DNA of 64,000 nt from positions 466,607 through 530,606 of the forward strand of contig CAJJDP010000040.1 of NCBI GenBank assembly GCA_905182995.1. Reading direction: 5' to 3'. Below, piece by piece: positions 12,362 through 30,120 of the stretch. The stretch is from Paramecium octaurelia. Taxonomy: Eukaryota; Ciliophora; Oligohymenophorea; Peniculida; Parameciidae. Position numbers and translations under genes: made by a program. Under the pieces are notes generated by a model. That model searched no databases. It was not told the DNA's origin and saw nothing but the letters and a program-made list of their open reading frames with translations. How positions within the stretch are numbered: position 1 is the stretch's first letter; every line of letters starts with the position of its first letter.

Positions 12362-13323
12362 ATGGACAATTTAAGTGATGAAGAAATTTATAATGATCGT
12401 AATCGAATTGAACCGTTTGTTAAAGCAATCACAAGAAATAAACATTTGTTTAAAGATAAAATTGTATTGGATCTGAATGCAGGCATGGGATTGCTTAGTG
12501 TTCTGGCTTCGGAATCAGGAGCTAAATAAGTTATCGCTATGAAAGCAAATAGTTATGCTACTGAAATTATGAAACTGAATAACATCTAGAATGCTAAACT
12601 ATACAACGAGAATGTAAGGGAGGTGGAATTAAATTGCAAAGTCGACATCATAATTGCTGCTTGGATGGGCAATATGTTATTTTACGGTGGATGCATACAG
12701 GATGTCATCTATGCAAGAGACAAATATCTCAATCAAGATGGTTTCATCATGCCTGACAAAGGGTAATTATATCTCTAATCGATTGAAGATAGTTAATATC
12801 GCAAAACGAAGATGAATTTTTGGTATTTTGAATTATGAGTTTGTAGGGATTCTGTGTATGGGGTTAACATGAAATGGATGAAACAATGGATTGCCAAAGA
12901 GCCACTTCTGGAAAGCATAAAGGAAAATCAATTAAATAGTGATGAATAATTGATCTACGAGATCAATTTACAAACTTGTACTTTGAAAGATCTTAGCTTT
13001 AGTAATTAATACTAAGTGAAGATCAAGAGATAAGATTACGCAACTGGGGTCATTGTGTGGATGAAATACTCTTTCACTTATACTCATCTGCCAATCCATG
13101 TGATTATGGGTCCAACCAAGTCTCCTTATTGGAAACCAGTCATTTTGTATTTTAGAGAAGAACTACCAGTAAATAAGGGTGACAAATTAGAAGGTGTATT
13201 GATGTTTTTGATTATCATTTAGGTTCATTGGCTGTGAAATTCGAATCAGAAGAACTCTTGCAAATTAAGTTATCTGTACATATGCAACATTATAATTATG
13301 TATCATATTTTAAATTAAATTGA
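12362..13323 (+). CDS. catalytically degenerate protein arginine methyltransferase (PRMT) paralogue
   Basis: A 302-aa PRMT-family protein; introns are 12823-12846 and 13194-13222 (the latter begins GTG). The Rossmann motif I, normally DxGxGxG, reads DLNAGMG at residues 37-43. The acidic ribose-binding residue at the end of strand 2 is replaced by Lys in VIAMKAN. The double-Glu loop, normally SEWMGY...YES, reads AAWMGNMLFYGG (residues 99-110), so both catalytic Glu are gone (Ala100, Gly109). The THW loop is also not recognisable. The PRMT beta-barrel part is intact in length and ends normally (LLQIKLSVHMQHYNY). It probably does not methylate; a scaffold or regulatory pseudoenzyme is the simplest reading. 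Confidence 0.85.
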
Positions 13324-13339
13324 GTAAGTAAAATATGAA

Positions 13340-15453
13340 TCATTATACTTTTATTCTTTTCACTATTGTTGCACTTTGTTTATTCTGATTCACCAATTTA
13401 AAGGCCAAGGGAGATGATCTCAATGAATTATACACAGCAGTCTCTGTAATGTTGCGATTAACTGCTCTTCCTCTTATCTCGCAATCAGTGTCTCTTCTTT
13501 TTGAACAGGATGAATATGACTTCATTCTCTAAGCAGTGTATTTTGGCTAAAGATACTTTGTAGATTAAGGGTTTTATTGAGAATCGCCTTGCTATTATTA
13601 TTGCTGACCCTCGATTTATCTGACAAAATAGCAGAGATATCTACTCAATTGATTGATGAGCAAATCCTTAATCTAATCATTTTAGTCTGAAGTAAAAAAA
13701 GTCCTTAGACTGTTAATTGTATCTAAAACACATTGTTTCAGTTGTTTGGACAGTAATTTAGTCTCCATGAACTCTTAGGCATTGGCTTTAGAGTCTAGAA
13801 TAGGTATGACTAAGGATGAGTCACATTTTTAATCCAACTTGAATTCCAATTCTTAAATAAATCTCAATCTTTCATCGATTTGTTGCAGTGTTTCTTCCTT
13901 TATTTAAGGTTTATTATTAATGGCTATTATCTACTGATTAAGAAGTTCAGATGAAGCTTTCAACTTCTTTGTTTCTTCTAATAATTGAATGATCATCTAA
14001 TTAAAGTATTCCATTCTGATGTTTATAGTGTCTGAAACAGGTTGTGTAATATTCTCTTGAAACTTACTTGCTTTTGGCAATCTTTGTCTAATTTCATCTA
14101 ATTAGTTTTATAATTCCTGAATTCTAGCATCTGATCGTTAAAATATTCTCTGCATCATATCAGAATTAATAATGGATCCTTATCTTGATAGCATAGTTGA
14201 TTTCCTAATCTTTTTCCGAGGTGAAGATTGAGCACTTTCCATTTCCTCTTGAGAGACTTCAGCTCTTTTTGGACTCTCACAATAAGTGACACTTTCACCT
14301 TCTTTTTGAATTAGTTAATGTTACAAAGTTTATATCTCCAAATTCTTCTATTTATTGAATGCTTGAAATGAGACCTTTTATTCGAATATTTCAGCACTTA
14401 TGGATTCCAGTTTCTCATTCAGATATTCAGATTCCCTTTGTAAACGTAAGGTTTTCTGCATAGCAATTTATAACTCATCCTTCATGACTACTTTTTAGAA
14501 TGTGGAATTGATGATGTGCAATTATGATTTTAGGTCATTTAATTATTAGTTCTCCTCCTTGATTTACTCAGACATTAATTTGTGTGCTTCTGTTGTTTCT
14601 TTTTGTATCATCAATATCTTCTCTGACAAAATCTTACACACTTAATTCACTCGATCTTCAAAGACTCTTTGGTCATTTTTTGTTGCGTACACTTTTAGTT
14701 TGCTATTCGCTAGATCTTCAACTTTCTAATCCACTAATTCACTCAACACTGACATCTATCGATCTTTAATAAATTATATGTTATCCTAAACAATGCCCAA
14801 TTATTATTTGGTACTCATCTCGCCTTGCAAACGGTCTATTCTTTACTGAATCTAATTCTTTATATGATCCAATTCAAGACAAGTTACAAAATCTCTTCTC
14901 ATTAAATCTTATACCTTAGTGATTTCTGAGTGATCTATTTTCGAAGCCAATTATGTTTCAAATTAATCAAGACGAGTCTTATAGTTTTAAGTTAATCTAT
15001 CATTTTACAACAGCAGCCCAGTGTATTCTTTATGTTTTAGACTCATTTCTTTGAAATTGATTCTCATTTGATTGTTCACCTCCCTATTTTGTTTTGCTTC
15101 CTCCAAAATGCTATGAAATATTTCATTGAATCTCCATACCTATGCATCTCATCGATCCAGGGTTGGATTTACATAATATAAACAGAATGTCTGTTAAGAA
15201 TTTCATCATAATGACTACTGAACTTCGAATGCTGTGATTCAATTGAACTCAATCTTTCTTGGATCTTCAATTGAGAATTTAGAAGTTGAATGGTATCACT
15301 TATCAAATCAACCCTTGGATTATTAGTCATAAAGACATCCAAGTTGGACAATTTTTATTGCATCTAAGAAATCTGACTCAGGTAAGGCAGAAATGATTTG
15401 CTCAGTTATTCAATAGATTCTTCTAGTTTTATAAATCGTAATTACTCATTCAT
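13340..15453 (-). CDS. long coiled-coil protein, 694 aa
   Basis: Start 15453, one intron (15111-15139), stop TGA at 13340-13342. The sequence is almost entirely Gln/Glu/Lys/Ser-rich helix with coiled-coil character (VEDLANSKLKVYATKNDQRV; IKEENQQLNDLKSQ), apart from a more polar region around residues 400-450 with SP motifs. The C-terminal 60 residues are basic. No recognised domain. The stop is 16 bp from the convergent PRMT stop, and the start is 11 bp from the divergent acyl-CoA synthetase start. If the true start is a downstream Met, that gap would be larger. Confidence 0.75.
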
Positions 15454-15464
15454 TATTATTATAA
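15454..15464. promoter_or_regulatory. 11-bp gap between divergent start codons
   Basis: Only eleven A/T bases separate the inferred start codons of the minus coiled-coil gene and the plus acyl-CoA synthetase. Both starts are the first Met of long open frames. Promoter elements must lie within or extremely near the coding sequences, or one start is placed too far upstream. Confidence 0.45.
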
Positions 15465-17491
15465 ATGTAAATCTCAGAAAAAGGATTTTATAGAATCCTA
15501 AATTCATATGATTAAAACGATCCAAGAAAACATGTCGACTGGACCACAGACTTCACACGCGAACTACCTATTCGAGGCATCGTGGATCCAATGCCTATTA
15601 CAATCCCACAGGCATTCAAATAAGATTGTGTTAAATTCCTTGATTTGCCTGCCCTCTCTGTTAAGCGCAATAAGATCTGGCAAACATTGAGTTACGGAGC
15701 ATATTACAGCGCAGTTCTTGATTTCGCTTCTGCATTAATTGAATTAAACATTACTGAATTAAGTGCAGTCAATATTATTGGCTTCAATGCTCCTGAATGG
15801 AATATTGCTTTCATGGGCAGCATACATGCTCATAATCTCCCAGTTGGAATCTACACTACTAATAATCCAGAGGCATGTCTCTATGTTAGCGAGCATTCTG
15901 AATGCGAGTTACTCGTGGCAGACACTCGAGAGTAATTACAGAAATATCTATCCATTTGGGATCGATTGCCTAAATTGAAGGCTGTTGTCCTCTATAATGA
16001 TAATGTACACCATATTAAAAACATCCCTCCAAATAGGAAAGTCTACAATTGGAATGATTTTCTAGAAATTGGAAAAAAATCTAATAATCTTAAGGTGGTC
16101 GACCAAAGAACCAGCTAATTGGAACCAGGGAATTGTTGCACTCTCATCTATACTTCAGGAACAACAGGTAATCCAAAAGGCGTCATGCTTTCTCATGACA
16201 ATTATATGTTTATAGTTGCTCAACATCTAAAGAAATACAAAATTGATGATGGATATAGAATAGTAAGTTACCTACCCCTGAGTCACGTGGCAGCATAATT
16301 AGTAGATTTAATTGGCTTATTTAGATGGGGTGGCCACTTGTACTTTGCAAATCCAGATGCACTACAAGGTTCTTTGATAAACACTCTCAAAGAAGTGAGA
16401 CCAACGTTTTTTTTGGGTGTTCCCAGAGTTTGGGAAAAAATATATGAAGAAATGCAAAAAGTAGCTAAATCAAACGGATTAATCAAGACCATGATAGCCA
16501 TATGGGCTAAATCTTTAGGTAAGGATGGTACCTTTGCTTAAACTCATGAGTTACAACCCCCTACTTGTTTTGGTCTAGCAGAAACGATGGTTTATTAATA
16601 GGTGAAAAAAGCATTAGGATTGGATAAGGCAGCCTACCTACTTTTTGGAGCAGCTCCCTTAAATCCTAAAATAAGAGAATATTTCTTATCATTAAATATG
16701 TAATAATGAGGAATTACTTTAGGTTTCTGATCAATGCATATGGAATGAGTGAATGCGGTGGTGTTTAGACGTTATCTTTTCCAGAGAATTTCTCACAATT
16801 CGACAGTTTCTTTATGAGTAGTGCTGGCTAGGCTATAGAAGGAACTTAAATGAAAATAGTTAAACATGATGAGGATGGAAATGGAGAAATCTGCTATAAA
16901 GGAAGACATATTTTTATGGGTTACTTTAAAGATGATGCCTCTACTAGATAAGCAATTGATGAAGATGGATTTCTGCATTCAGGAGATATCGGAAAAATAG
17001 ATTCGAAAGGAAATCTAATTATTACTGGAAGGATCAAAGAATTGATAATTACTGCTGGAGGTGAGAATGTGGCTCCTATTCTTATTGAAAATGAGCTTAA
17101 GAAACATCTTGAATTTATCTCAAATTGCATGGTGGTTGGAGATAATCGAAAGTACTTATCAGTACTCCTAACTCTAAAGTAGGATTAAGCTGCTAAAGGA
17201 AAATTGACATCAGAGGTTATCTCTGAATTTCAGGCTCATGGATCTTAAGCTACAACAGTGGAAGAAGCTAAATTAGATCCCAATGTGAAAAAGCACATTC
17301 AATCTTTGATAGATTAAACCAACCAATAAGTGATCTCTAAAGCATAACAAATTAGAAAATGGACTATAATAGAAGGAGACTTCTCGGTTGAGACTGGAGA
17401 ATTGACACCAACTCTGAAATTGAAGAGGAAAGTAGTTGAAAAAAAGTGGCAAGGGGAAATTGAAAGGATGTACTTAGATTCAAAATTATGA
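15465..17491 (+). CDS. long-chain acyl-CoA synthetase, bubblegum (ACSBG) type
   Basis: A 667-aa AMP-forming acyl-CoA synthetase that activates fatty acids to acyl-CoA using ATP. The P-loop-like motif A3 is [13 protein letters not shown] (about residues 226-238). Further family motifs are [44 protein letters not shown] and the ACSBG-typical [19 protein letters not shown]. One intron (16700-16722, ends TAG). The start was placed at 15465, in the same frame as the conserved [13 protein letters not shown] segment; an apparent ATG at 15508 is in a different frame. It ends 61 bp from the convergent ABCC transporter stop. Confidence 0.92.
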
Positions 17492-17552
17492 ATTTTATCC
17501 AAGAATGAAAATTTTATTAGATATATTATCAAATATTTCTTAATAAACAGTA

Positions 17553-22219
<4,667 letters not shown>

Positions 22220-22350
22220 GCGATGCTATATGGGATTTTAATTGAAATATATAAATAAACAGATTGCATTTTTCATAAAAAGTAGGTAATCGACCTGAAA
22301 TAATATCTGAGTTGAAAATTTGAATGATTTGAATATATTATACATAATTA

Positions 22351-23170
22351 TCATATTAATAAATCGTTGGCAACTTGGTTTCTAGCATCGAAATTGTAAT
22401 CTGATTGAATCCCATTTCTTTAGACAAAAGGCAGATTATATTTTAAACATTCTTCATATTCTTATTGAAGTTATTGAAGATGAGGATTGTTCATGAATTC
22501 AATGTCCTCTTCCTTTTTAATACTAGGATGATGTTCCATTTCGTGTTGAGGATTCCAAAATTCTTACTAAAGATTCGAATAATAATATTTCTGTTGTTCC
22601 AACATCATGTAGTAATAGGGATCGTGTGTCTCATAATTGGCAATGATGTTCGCCTCTTCTTTACAATAATATGTGAGGAATAATACCTGCTTTTGGCAAA
22701 TCCGCTTATGGATTCTTCTTCTTTCTTCCAGCTCTACTCCTCTCAGCTCTTGGCAATCGCTTTCCGTTCTCTCCTCTCAAAGCGTATGGATTAAATTTCT
22801 AATGGTGACTTCGGCATTGACTGGGTGTTCTAGTACCAATTAGCTCACTCATTTATTTGAATATTTTCGATGTCTTCTTCATCATTGAGGATGTCATGAT
22901 ATCCTCATATTACTATAAAAAGGATATGTAGGTCGAATGTTCATCGGTTGACCAATGACCAGTATTCATGTTCTCTTTCTTTGGCTTTTTTATTTGGGAA
23001 TGCTATCCCTTCTATTTTTGAGTCTATTGAGAACCCTCCTGAGAACCTTAGCCATCTTAATGTGGATTGGAAACAATGTCTGATTGAAGTTTGGGCATGG
23101 GATTGCCTTGTGTGTAATGAAACACTGGATATGGTTGTTTAATACTAAAGTGAGAATGAATATTGTACAT
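22351..23170 (-). CDS. Myb/SANT (SHAQKY-type) DNA-binding protein
   Basis: A 263-aa protein; one intron (22659-22686, ends AAG). Residues 71-126 form a Myb-like repeat: GHWSTDEHSTYISFLQQYED at the first helix and ELIGTRTPSQCRSHHQKF at the third. The latter corresponds to the R-T-x-x-Q-x-R-S-H-x-Q-K signature of single-repeat SHAQKYF-type Myb proteins. The flanking N-terminal region is Gln/Ser/Lys-rich and ends in a basic patch. The C-terminal half is acidic and rich in Tyr, Gln and Asn, possibly a regulatory region. Likely a transcription regulator. Start chosen as the first Met after an upstream in-frame TGA. Confidence 0.8.
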
Positions 23171-23604
23171 CTAATCTGAAGGGATTATTATTTTTTGCTG
23201 ATCCTCAACGAACTATTTGTCTGATTCTAAAGTCTTTGGCAGAAGGCCCTTTGAATCGTTATTCCTTTTTCAATGAGATTAAATTCAATTACTTATGCTT
23301 TTTATTTTTTTTATTTTTTATTTGACTCGGTATCTCGTGTTCTTGTACGAACTCAAATTAATAGGGAGGAAACGCAGGGGCATAAAAATTCTATTGAAAT
23401 AAGTTAAACTCATTATAATTTGAACCCTGGTTTTATTCTGAAATTATTGGGTGAAAGTCTTACTTGCTATCTCAATCTCACCTTAGAATTGCACTTATGC
23501 CTCATTCACATACGGGAAGTAATTTTGGTACATCATATTTATTTAGAATATATTTATTTTACAATCCCTTAATTAATAATTATCCAAAAATATACTCAAT
23601 TCCA
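23171..23604. other. intergenic region upstream of the Myb gene
   Basis: 434 bp between the Myb start and the stop of the next minus-strand gene. A plus-strand frame near 23464-23670 overlaps the downstream gene and looks like a shadow. No RNA or repeat was recognised; this probably holds the Myb promoter and the 3' end of the neighbour. Confidence 0.4.
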
Positions 23605-26600
23605 TCAAGTCAAATCATCCTTCACAACCATCTGTCTGATTGTCCTATCCAACTAATTATCCAAAAATAATGATTGCTGAGGAAGCAACAATAAAAATCG
23701 TTTCATCAAATTGAATTCCCATTTAAAATATGACAATATCTTAGTAAAAACCAACAGAATGCTCAAAACCATCAGTATTATGAATACCAAATTGATTATC
23801 TAAAATTCAAATGAAAATTTACCAATATTTGAGAAATCAATTCATCTGTTGAATTCTTCAACTAACTTTGAAATTTCTATTTCAAAACTGAAATGGTATC
23901 ATATAATATCAAACCAGCCTCTAGTTCTTCTTCTGGCGAGTAGACCTTAAGAACAAATCCCTTTGTTTGATTGTACTCGTTAAGTAAATTGTTTCTTATT
24001 GTTGCACCGGCAGCTGAAAACCCTTTACGCAACACTCCTTAGTATACGGCATCACAATGGCTTTAAGCCATTTCAATTTTATTCTTGTGATATTAAATTA
24101 AAACTTACAGCTGGCAAGAATTAACACACATCCGTGCTCATTATTTGCTCCATTTCTGTTATAAATTCATCAGATGTTATATATTTGGATTTATCCATCT
24201 AAACAACAAGAGATAAGAAATTATTGATGATTTCAATTTGATCAAAGAAATTTTGAACAAAAAATGTGGCATTTTTATCAGGGAAAAAGTAGAAGAGGGT
24301 ACCTATCGGATACTTTTAATAATATGTAACTTCTCTCATAGAGAACACCCCACTAACAGCTATACACAAATCAGATAGTGAATTGAAGAATGTTGTTGTA
24401 TCAGGATACTTCTAAAAGTAATTTCTACCCAAGGAATTCGTTATAAAACAAAAAATAAAGCAAATTCCAAATATAAATGTTAATGTAAATAATGAAGGGA
24501 ATAAAGACATCCTTTAATTTAAATTGGCAATTTAACCTTTCTACTTTTACTTGTTATTTTTTTAATTCTAAGCAATTTTCTCCTTCCTTATATCTTCGGC
24601 AGCTAAAAATTTCTCTTTGATGTCAATATCAAATTAATATTTGAACAATACATCTGAATCTTTTATTAAGAGAGAGGCTATTCCTCTGTATCTATCTATG
24701 TCTCTTTGCAACCAAACTACATCAATAAAATTGAAGAGTTATAGAAAATTATCGTATTGATTTAAATAAGCTTTATAAAATGTGAAAGCTATAACCAATA
24801 ACAAAAAACATATTAAAACTATTGGAATCAGAAGATAATTCCATTTCTCTGAGACGGTACCTGATCTGTTTATGGAATAGTTTACCATCTCTTGATTTAA
24901 TAGTGACAATTATTCTACAAAAGTTTAATAATTTCCATACAGAAACACTAAAAACCCTTGTGTTAAATCTATAGTAATGATATTCAGATAATCTATCTTC
25001 ACAAAATTGTAACAGGCCTCTAAATATAAATACATCGATTCTCTTGCTGATATAGAATAGTTGCTAGTATTAGGATATTTGCCTACCAAAATATTGAAAT
25101 ATTTATCTTCAAAGAAAGGATTCAAATAAGGATTTGATAATTATTTTGTGAAACTATCTTTAAGCTCAAAGTAAGTATAATTGATATCCTTAATTGAATA
25201 TTGCATTTTTGCAATTTAACTTTGTACTGTTATATTTGGATATAGGAGTAATAGAACACTATAGACTGTCAAAGAATTCTAAGATACGATATATTTATTA
25301 ACTGGCCCAATAATATTAGACTTGATTTGGATTAAATCCAATTCTTCTAAAAATCTATTTAAATCATCGTTTGAATAATATAGCATTATCCCACTATATA
25401 CTAAAAATAGAACAAACATCACAGTTAGAAATGCTAACATAAGTTTAAATTTCTTTGAAAATTTCGTAGAGTTAATGAGTTTTTCAAGTAAATCGTATTT
25501 TTTTGAATATTTTGATTTCTTTAATCCAGCAATGGAACTAACCTAGGATCCAATATCATCAATGTGAACGACTCTTTATTCTTTGGAGTCCATTTACATT
25601 TGCATTCTAATATTTTCTTATAATTCTTAATCTATATCATCATACTAAAGCTTATCTACTTAATTTTCAATCATCTGTTGCTTTTTTTCACTACTTTGCT
25701 AAAATGATGAAGACTACTCCTCCTATTCAATCTATTCAATTGACTTAAAGAATTGTTATTTATTACCAAACTGTTTACCTTTGATTTAAGTGACATTAAA
25801 ATCAGGATTTTTATTCTCAATTAATCTCAATCCACTATCTTTTGGACTCAACATTGATTAATTTTGATATGGTTATTAATAAGATTAATTTAAACTCTTA
25901 TCATTGACTCTAAGTTTATTGATATTATAATCAAATTGGTCCATATGATCCAAGTTTTCTAAATTTGCTGTTTGATCCTCCAACCCATACAATTCGATTG
26001 CCTTAGGTAAATTTACTGCATATTCTATATCTTCTTATTCAATTTCATAAGCATTAAAACTTTCGAATTCTTAATTTGAGTTTTATCCTAATGTCAATTA
26101 GGGTTCAGGTGTTGTATTTTCTGTTCTGGATTGCTTTTTAATTTCTTTGATTTCAATTATAATATAATTTGTATCTGTTTTGAAATTTCGGATATGTAAA
26201 GTACAATCTACTTAATAGATAGTTAAATGATCCTGATTTTCCCAATTTATTTTTTGGTTGGTCTCCAAAAGTAAAGCTAAGGGAACATACATTTGCAATG
26301 AATATTCACTTATTTATGTCACATCTATGATATCTAAATTAACATCAGAAGCCTTAGTGATGTTGGCCTCAAGTATTAAGGAAATTTTAGGAAAAATCTT
26401 GTTTAATGAAACTCTCTGAAAAGCTTAAGCCAATTCTTTATTTAACTTGCTGCTGTAACCCAATTTATTAATAAAGTTTTTTGATATCCCTGATACCTTG
26501 TGATTAGCTAAAGAAAATAGATAAACACTTTGAGTTTCAAGGTTTTACAGGAAACAAGCAAATGTTAAATCATCCAAATTCATAAAATTGATATCATAAA

Positions 26601-28893
26601 AGAAATCTATAGTTTTTATAAACTTTTGTTGATATTGGCAAAAATTCAAATTAATTTATCTGAAGTATTTAGATACTCCATGTTATAAGAAATTGGCAAC
26701 CAACTTTTCATGTACAATTTCAAATCCTTATGGCAGGATTGAATTGATTTGAGAGATCATTTTAAATGAATCTTAAGACAAACCAAAAAATTAGTGAATC
26801 ATATTAGAACCCCCTCTAATTGATAATTTATGCGATTATTAATCAAATCCTATAATTAGATAGTCTATTTTATTGGAAAACAAATCAAAATTGGTTTAAG
26901 ATTGCATTTTTAACAACTTTTCATCTGAAATTGATGCTATTGTTGCTAATTTATATGCAGAAAAGTAATTATTCATGATTTCAGATTAATAGAATGTATT
27001 AAGTGCTTGCATTTTTTAACTTGGAAATTAATCATACAGTTTATACAATTAATCTTCAAGGCTATTCATCTAAATAAGGAGTTTCTTACCAGCTCTAAAA
27101 ATATTAAGATCATTGCTCAATTGATTTAAATTATTGAAGAATTCCCTCTTTCTGTTAATCATCTTAACCACTTTCTTCCTTAACCTTTTATTATTCTCTT
27201 CAGATTATAGAAATAGTTTAACAGCATGCTCTAAATTTTCAGAAAACTAGGCAGATTATTTAGAAAATCCCATGCTCATTGATTATTTGATCTATTCCTA
27301 AATTAAGTTGAGTTTTTATCGAGCAATAAATCCCATATTATTTAATCTGATATGGGAACTACTTTATGCATTTTTATCACCTATAGATTTAGATTTTTGC
27401 ATGGAATGACTTTTGCCATCTGAACTATTATTTTATTCTTTTCTATCGCTTTTTTGATTGTTGAATTGATAATTCACTCCATGAGTAGCAGAAGAACTAA
27501 ACTGGATCTATTCACTATCAAGTTAGGCTAAGAAATTAGATTATTAAAAGGCTTTCGTATTCAATCCTAGATAATTGATGAGAGATAAGTAATGCAAGAA
27601 GTAAGATTAGCGAGCAGAATCATCTTTTGTTCTTGAAATCATATTGTCGAAGCTCTTGACTTGATCCTTTAGATATAAGCCTACGACATCTTCAAATGAA
27701 ACTGTCTATCTTTTGCATAGACATTTAGAATCGTCACATTCATCTAAGTGAGTTTATTTAAAGTAATGGATGTAAGTGATCTTTTTGGTCTCTTGTAAGT
27801 AATTTGATTGTAGATTACCATATTCATGGATAATATTACCAATTTTATATTACAACATGTCAGCTGTTATTTTGGAACTACTGGTTGTCATTAATGATTC
27901 ATGTTGCTTTATTTCATAGTTATATATCAGTTCGTTTAAAATTGGTGAAATCAAGAGTATCAATAGGACATCATATGTATCTTGTTTTTATTCTGAAACC
28001 TAATTAATGAATAATATTATGGCCAATGTAATCTGGAAGAAATTGCATTGGATTTCAATCTTCTATCTATGATGCAGATTTGGATAACTCCAAATTAAGA
28101 CCCAAAAATTGCTGGATTGCTTGATTAATGTTATGCTGAAAATTAAATAAAATTTAGTTAGATAGGAACTCTCCATTTAATCAATGACAATAATTATGAG
28201 ATTCAATAGTGATTTCCAATAATTGCTGAAGGTGGCTTGTAGCAATTACAAATTTTGAGGGGTTATTGATATTGATTCTAAATTACAGAATAATTAAATC
28301 AAAAAGTTGGCGATCACAAAGATCAGTGTAATTATTGAAAATGATAAATGGATCATGTCAATGGATGAGCTTTGGGCATTATGAAATAGGGATATCAATG
28401 TAAATTCCATCATTGGAATAATCAGAATGTAATAGAGTAATGAGTGGAAGTATGACAATATTCTAAGAAGAATTTAAATTAATCGATTCTACGTTTTTAA
28501 AAATTCACTCAATCTGTGTTATTTCTTATTTTTCCCCAAATAAATGATAAATAAATATATCAGTACAATTTAATAGAGGATGGTGATGCATAATGGTATT
28601 AAGTAACTCAAATGTTTAAATTCATTATTTGAACTTAATTTGATTCGAGAAGCCAAGGAAATTTCTCTAATAAAGGTAAAAAAATTGATTCCCCTTGAAA
28701 AAAGTTCCTCTTGGTAATTCAACAATAAAAAGCTCAATTCCTAAATTGTCGAAATTATCAACACAATATTAATTATTGTGCTATTAAATCTGACTAAATA
28801 GTGTTCGCATAGTACTCTGACTTAAATATAAAATTCAATAAATCTTTCATCCAATGAACTTTTTTATTTTTATTTCTTTTTTTCCTTCTTCAT
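23605..28893 (-). CDS. large multi-pass membrane protein with PAS-like domains (TmcB-like), copy 1
   Basis: A 1,746-aa protein. Start ATG at 28893; introns only near the 3' end (24084-24108 ending AAG, 23800-23822 ending TAG). The N-terminal third has about ten hydrophobic helices. A Cys motif HLDECDDSKCLCKR and long helical linkers follow, then one or two PAS-like domains (LIIGFDQQSHKLSIRGGSNM and VYLFSLANHKVSGISKNFIN), a disordered acidic stretch, and four more TM helices flanking large soluble loops. The arrangement matches ciliate and Dictyostelium proteins annotated as tiny macrocysts protein B (TmcB); the family assignment is from memory. A likely sensory or channel-associated membrane protein, function unproven. 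A paralogue is encoded at 40472-46009. Confidence 0.75.
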
Positions 28894-29001
28894 TAGATCA
28901 ATTTGAAAATTATCAACAATCAAAATTATTAAATTTACATAAAAATATCAAAGTTCGTATTTCTCAAACCCAAATAATTGATATATTAAAATTTCAGATT
29001 T

Positions 29002-29949
29002 ATGAATTAAAGAAAGGGTCCGAAGTTTTTAATAACTCTATTCGAAATACTCGAAGTAGTTAATTTAATGAGACAAAGGGCGAAGAAAACATAAATGTAA
29101 TTAGATGGAACAATGAAGGCGATGCCTTTGAAATTGTAAATGCGGATTTATTAGTCAATTCCATTTTGAGTGTACATTACAAATAATCAAACTTCTTTAG
29201 CTTTGTGAGGTATTCCCATCCAAGTATAATCATTAGACAATTGAATCAATATGGATTTAATAAATAAAAGATTGACAAGAATTCCTACTCCTTTCGACAC
29301 AAATATTTTCTAAAAGATTAAAAGTACACCACTAAACGATATTTATTAGATAACTAATAGCAAAAATAGTGAGTTCTCACAAATAAAAGATTTTGGAATT
29401 TAAAAGGGAACAGAGAGAGAATGTGTTCAATGATGATGAACAAAATTTGTAAACTAAGACTATATAGGAATTGTAATAAAATCAACATAAGATCTTCAGT
29501 TAATTTAAGGAATAAATGAATAACCAAATGCAATTAAAATAATTGATCCTCCACTTGAAAAATGTATAAAATAAGTATTTTATCAGAAAATTGCTGAGTT
29601 CAACTTTTAGACTGAGTAGTAGTGTTTCGTAGCTTAGACTCTTTTAATTAAAGTAATTAAAACGATACCGAATGACGAACAATACTAATGTGAAACTGAA
29701 TTATTAAAAAAGGTGCTGTAAGAATTCTCTAACATTTATTTGGAATTTTATGGGTACAATTAAAGTCAAAGGAGTCCCAACCTATCCATTTTATCACTCA
29801 CTCCAGCTCCCTTTCAGATGAACGAATAGCAAAGAAGAAGTTTGGGTTTAGTTGATACGAACAAAGTGCATATCAACGAATAAATACAACAATACTTGAG
29901 CTGGGTGAAGGAATCATATGAAAGGGCAATCACAAGAAATGCTATTTGA
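29002..29949 (+). CDS. heat shock factor (HSF)-type DNA-binding protein
   Basis: A 282-aa protein; introns are 29056-29078 (AAG), 29210-29236 (TAG), 29324-29349 (TAG) and 29564-29586 (CAG). Residues about 6-100 form an HSF DNA-binding domain: GPKFLITLFEILE, NVIRWNNEGDAFEIV, HYKQSNFFSFVRQLNQYGFN and FRHKYFLKDQ. All three HSF helices and the FSFVRQLNQYGF recognition helix are present once introns are removed. A charged, possibly coiled helical region (ILEFKREQRENVFND) follows, in the position of HSF trimerisation repeats. The start codon is 108 bp from that of the divergent TmcB-like gene. It probably binds heat-shock-type elements; a dedicated non-stress role is equally possible. Confidence 0.88.
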
Positions 29950-30120
29950 ACTATCAAACATGATTATATTATATATGATTATGGATACTAATATTCTAAT
30001 TGTTATTGTATTATATAGTGAAAGTTAATTTGTATAAAATATTTTAGTTAGTCCAAATAATTTTCAGGTTTTTTTTGATTATGTTAGTAATGGAAGACTT
30101 AAGTGAAATAATTCAAAAAA

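Noticed and set aside
22948..23142. Standard-code plus-strand ORF at 22948-23142
   Set aside because: It is antisense to the Myb-type gene, whose DNA-binding motif is recognisable on the minus strand.
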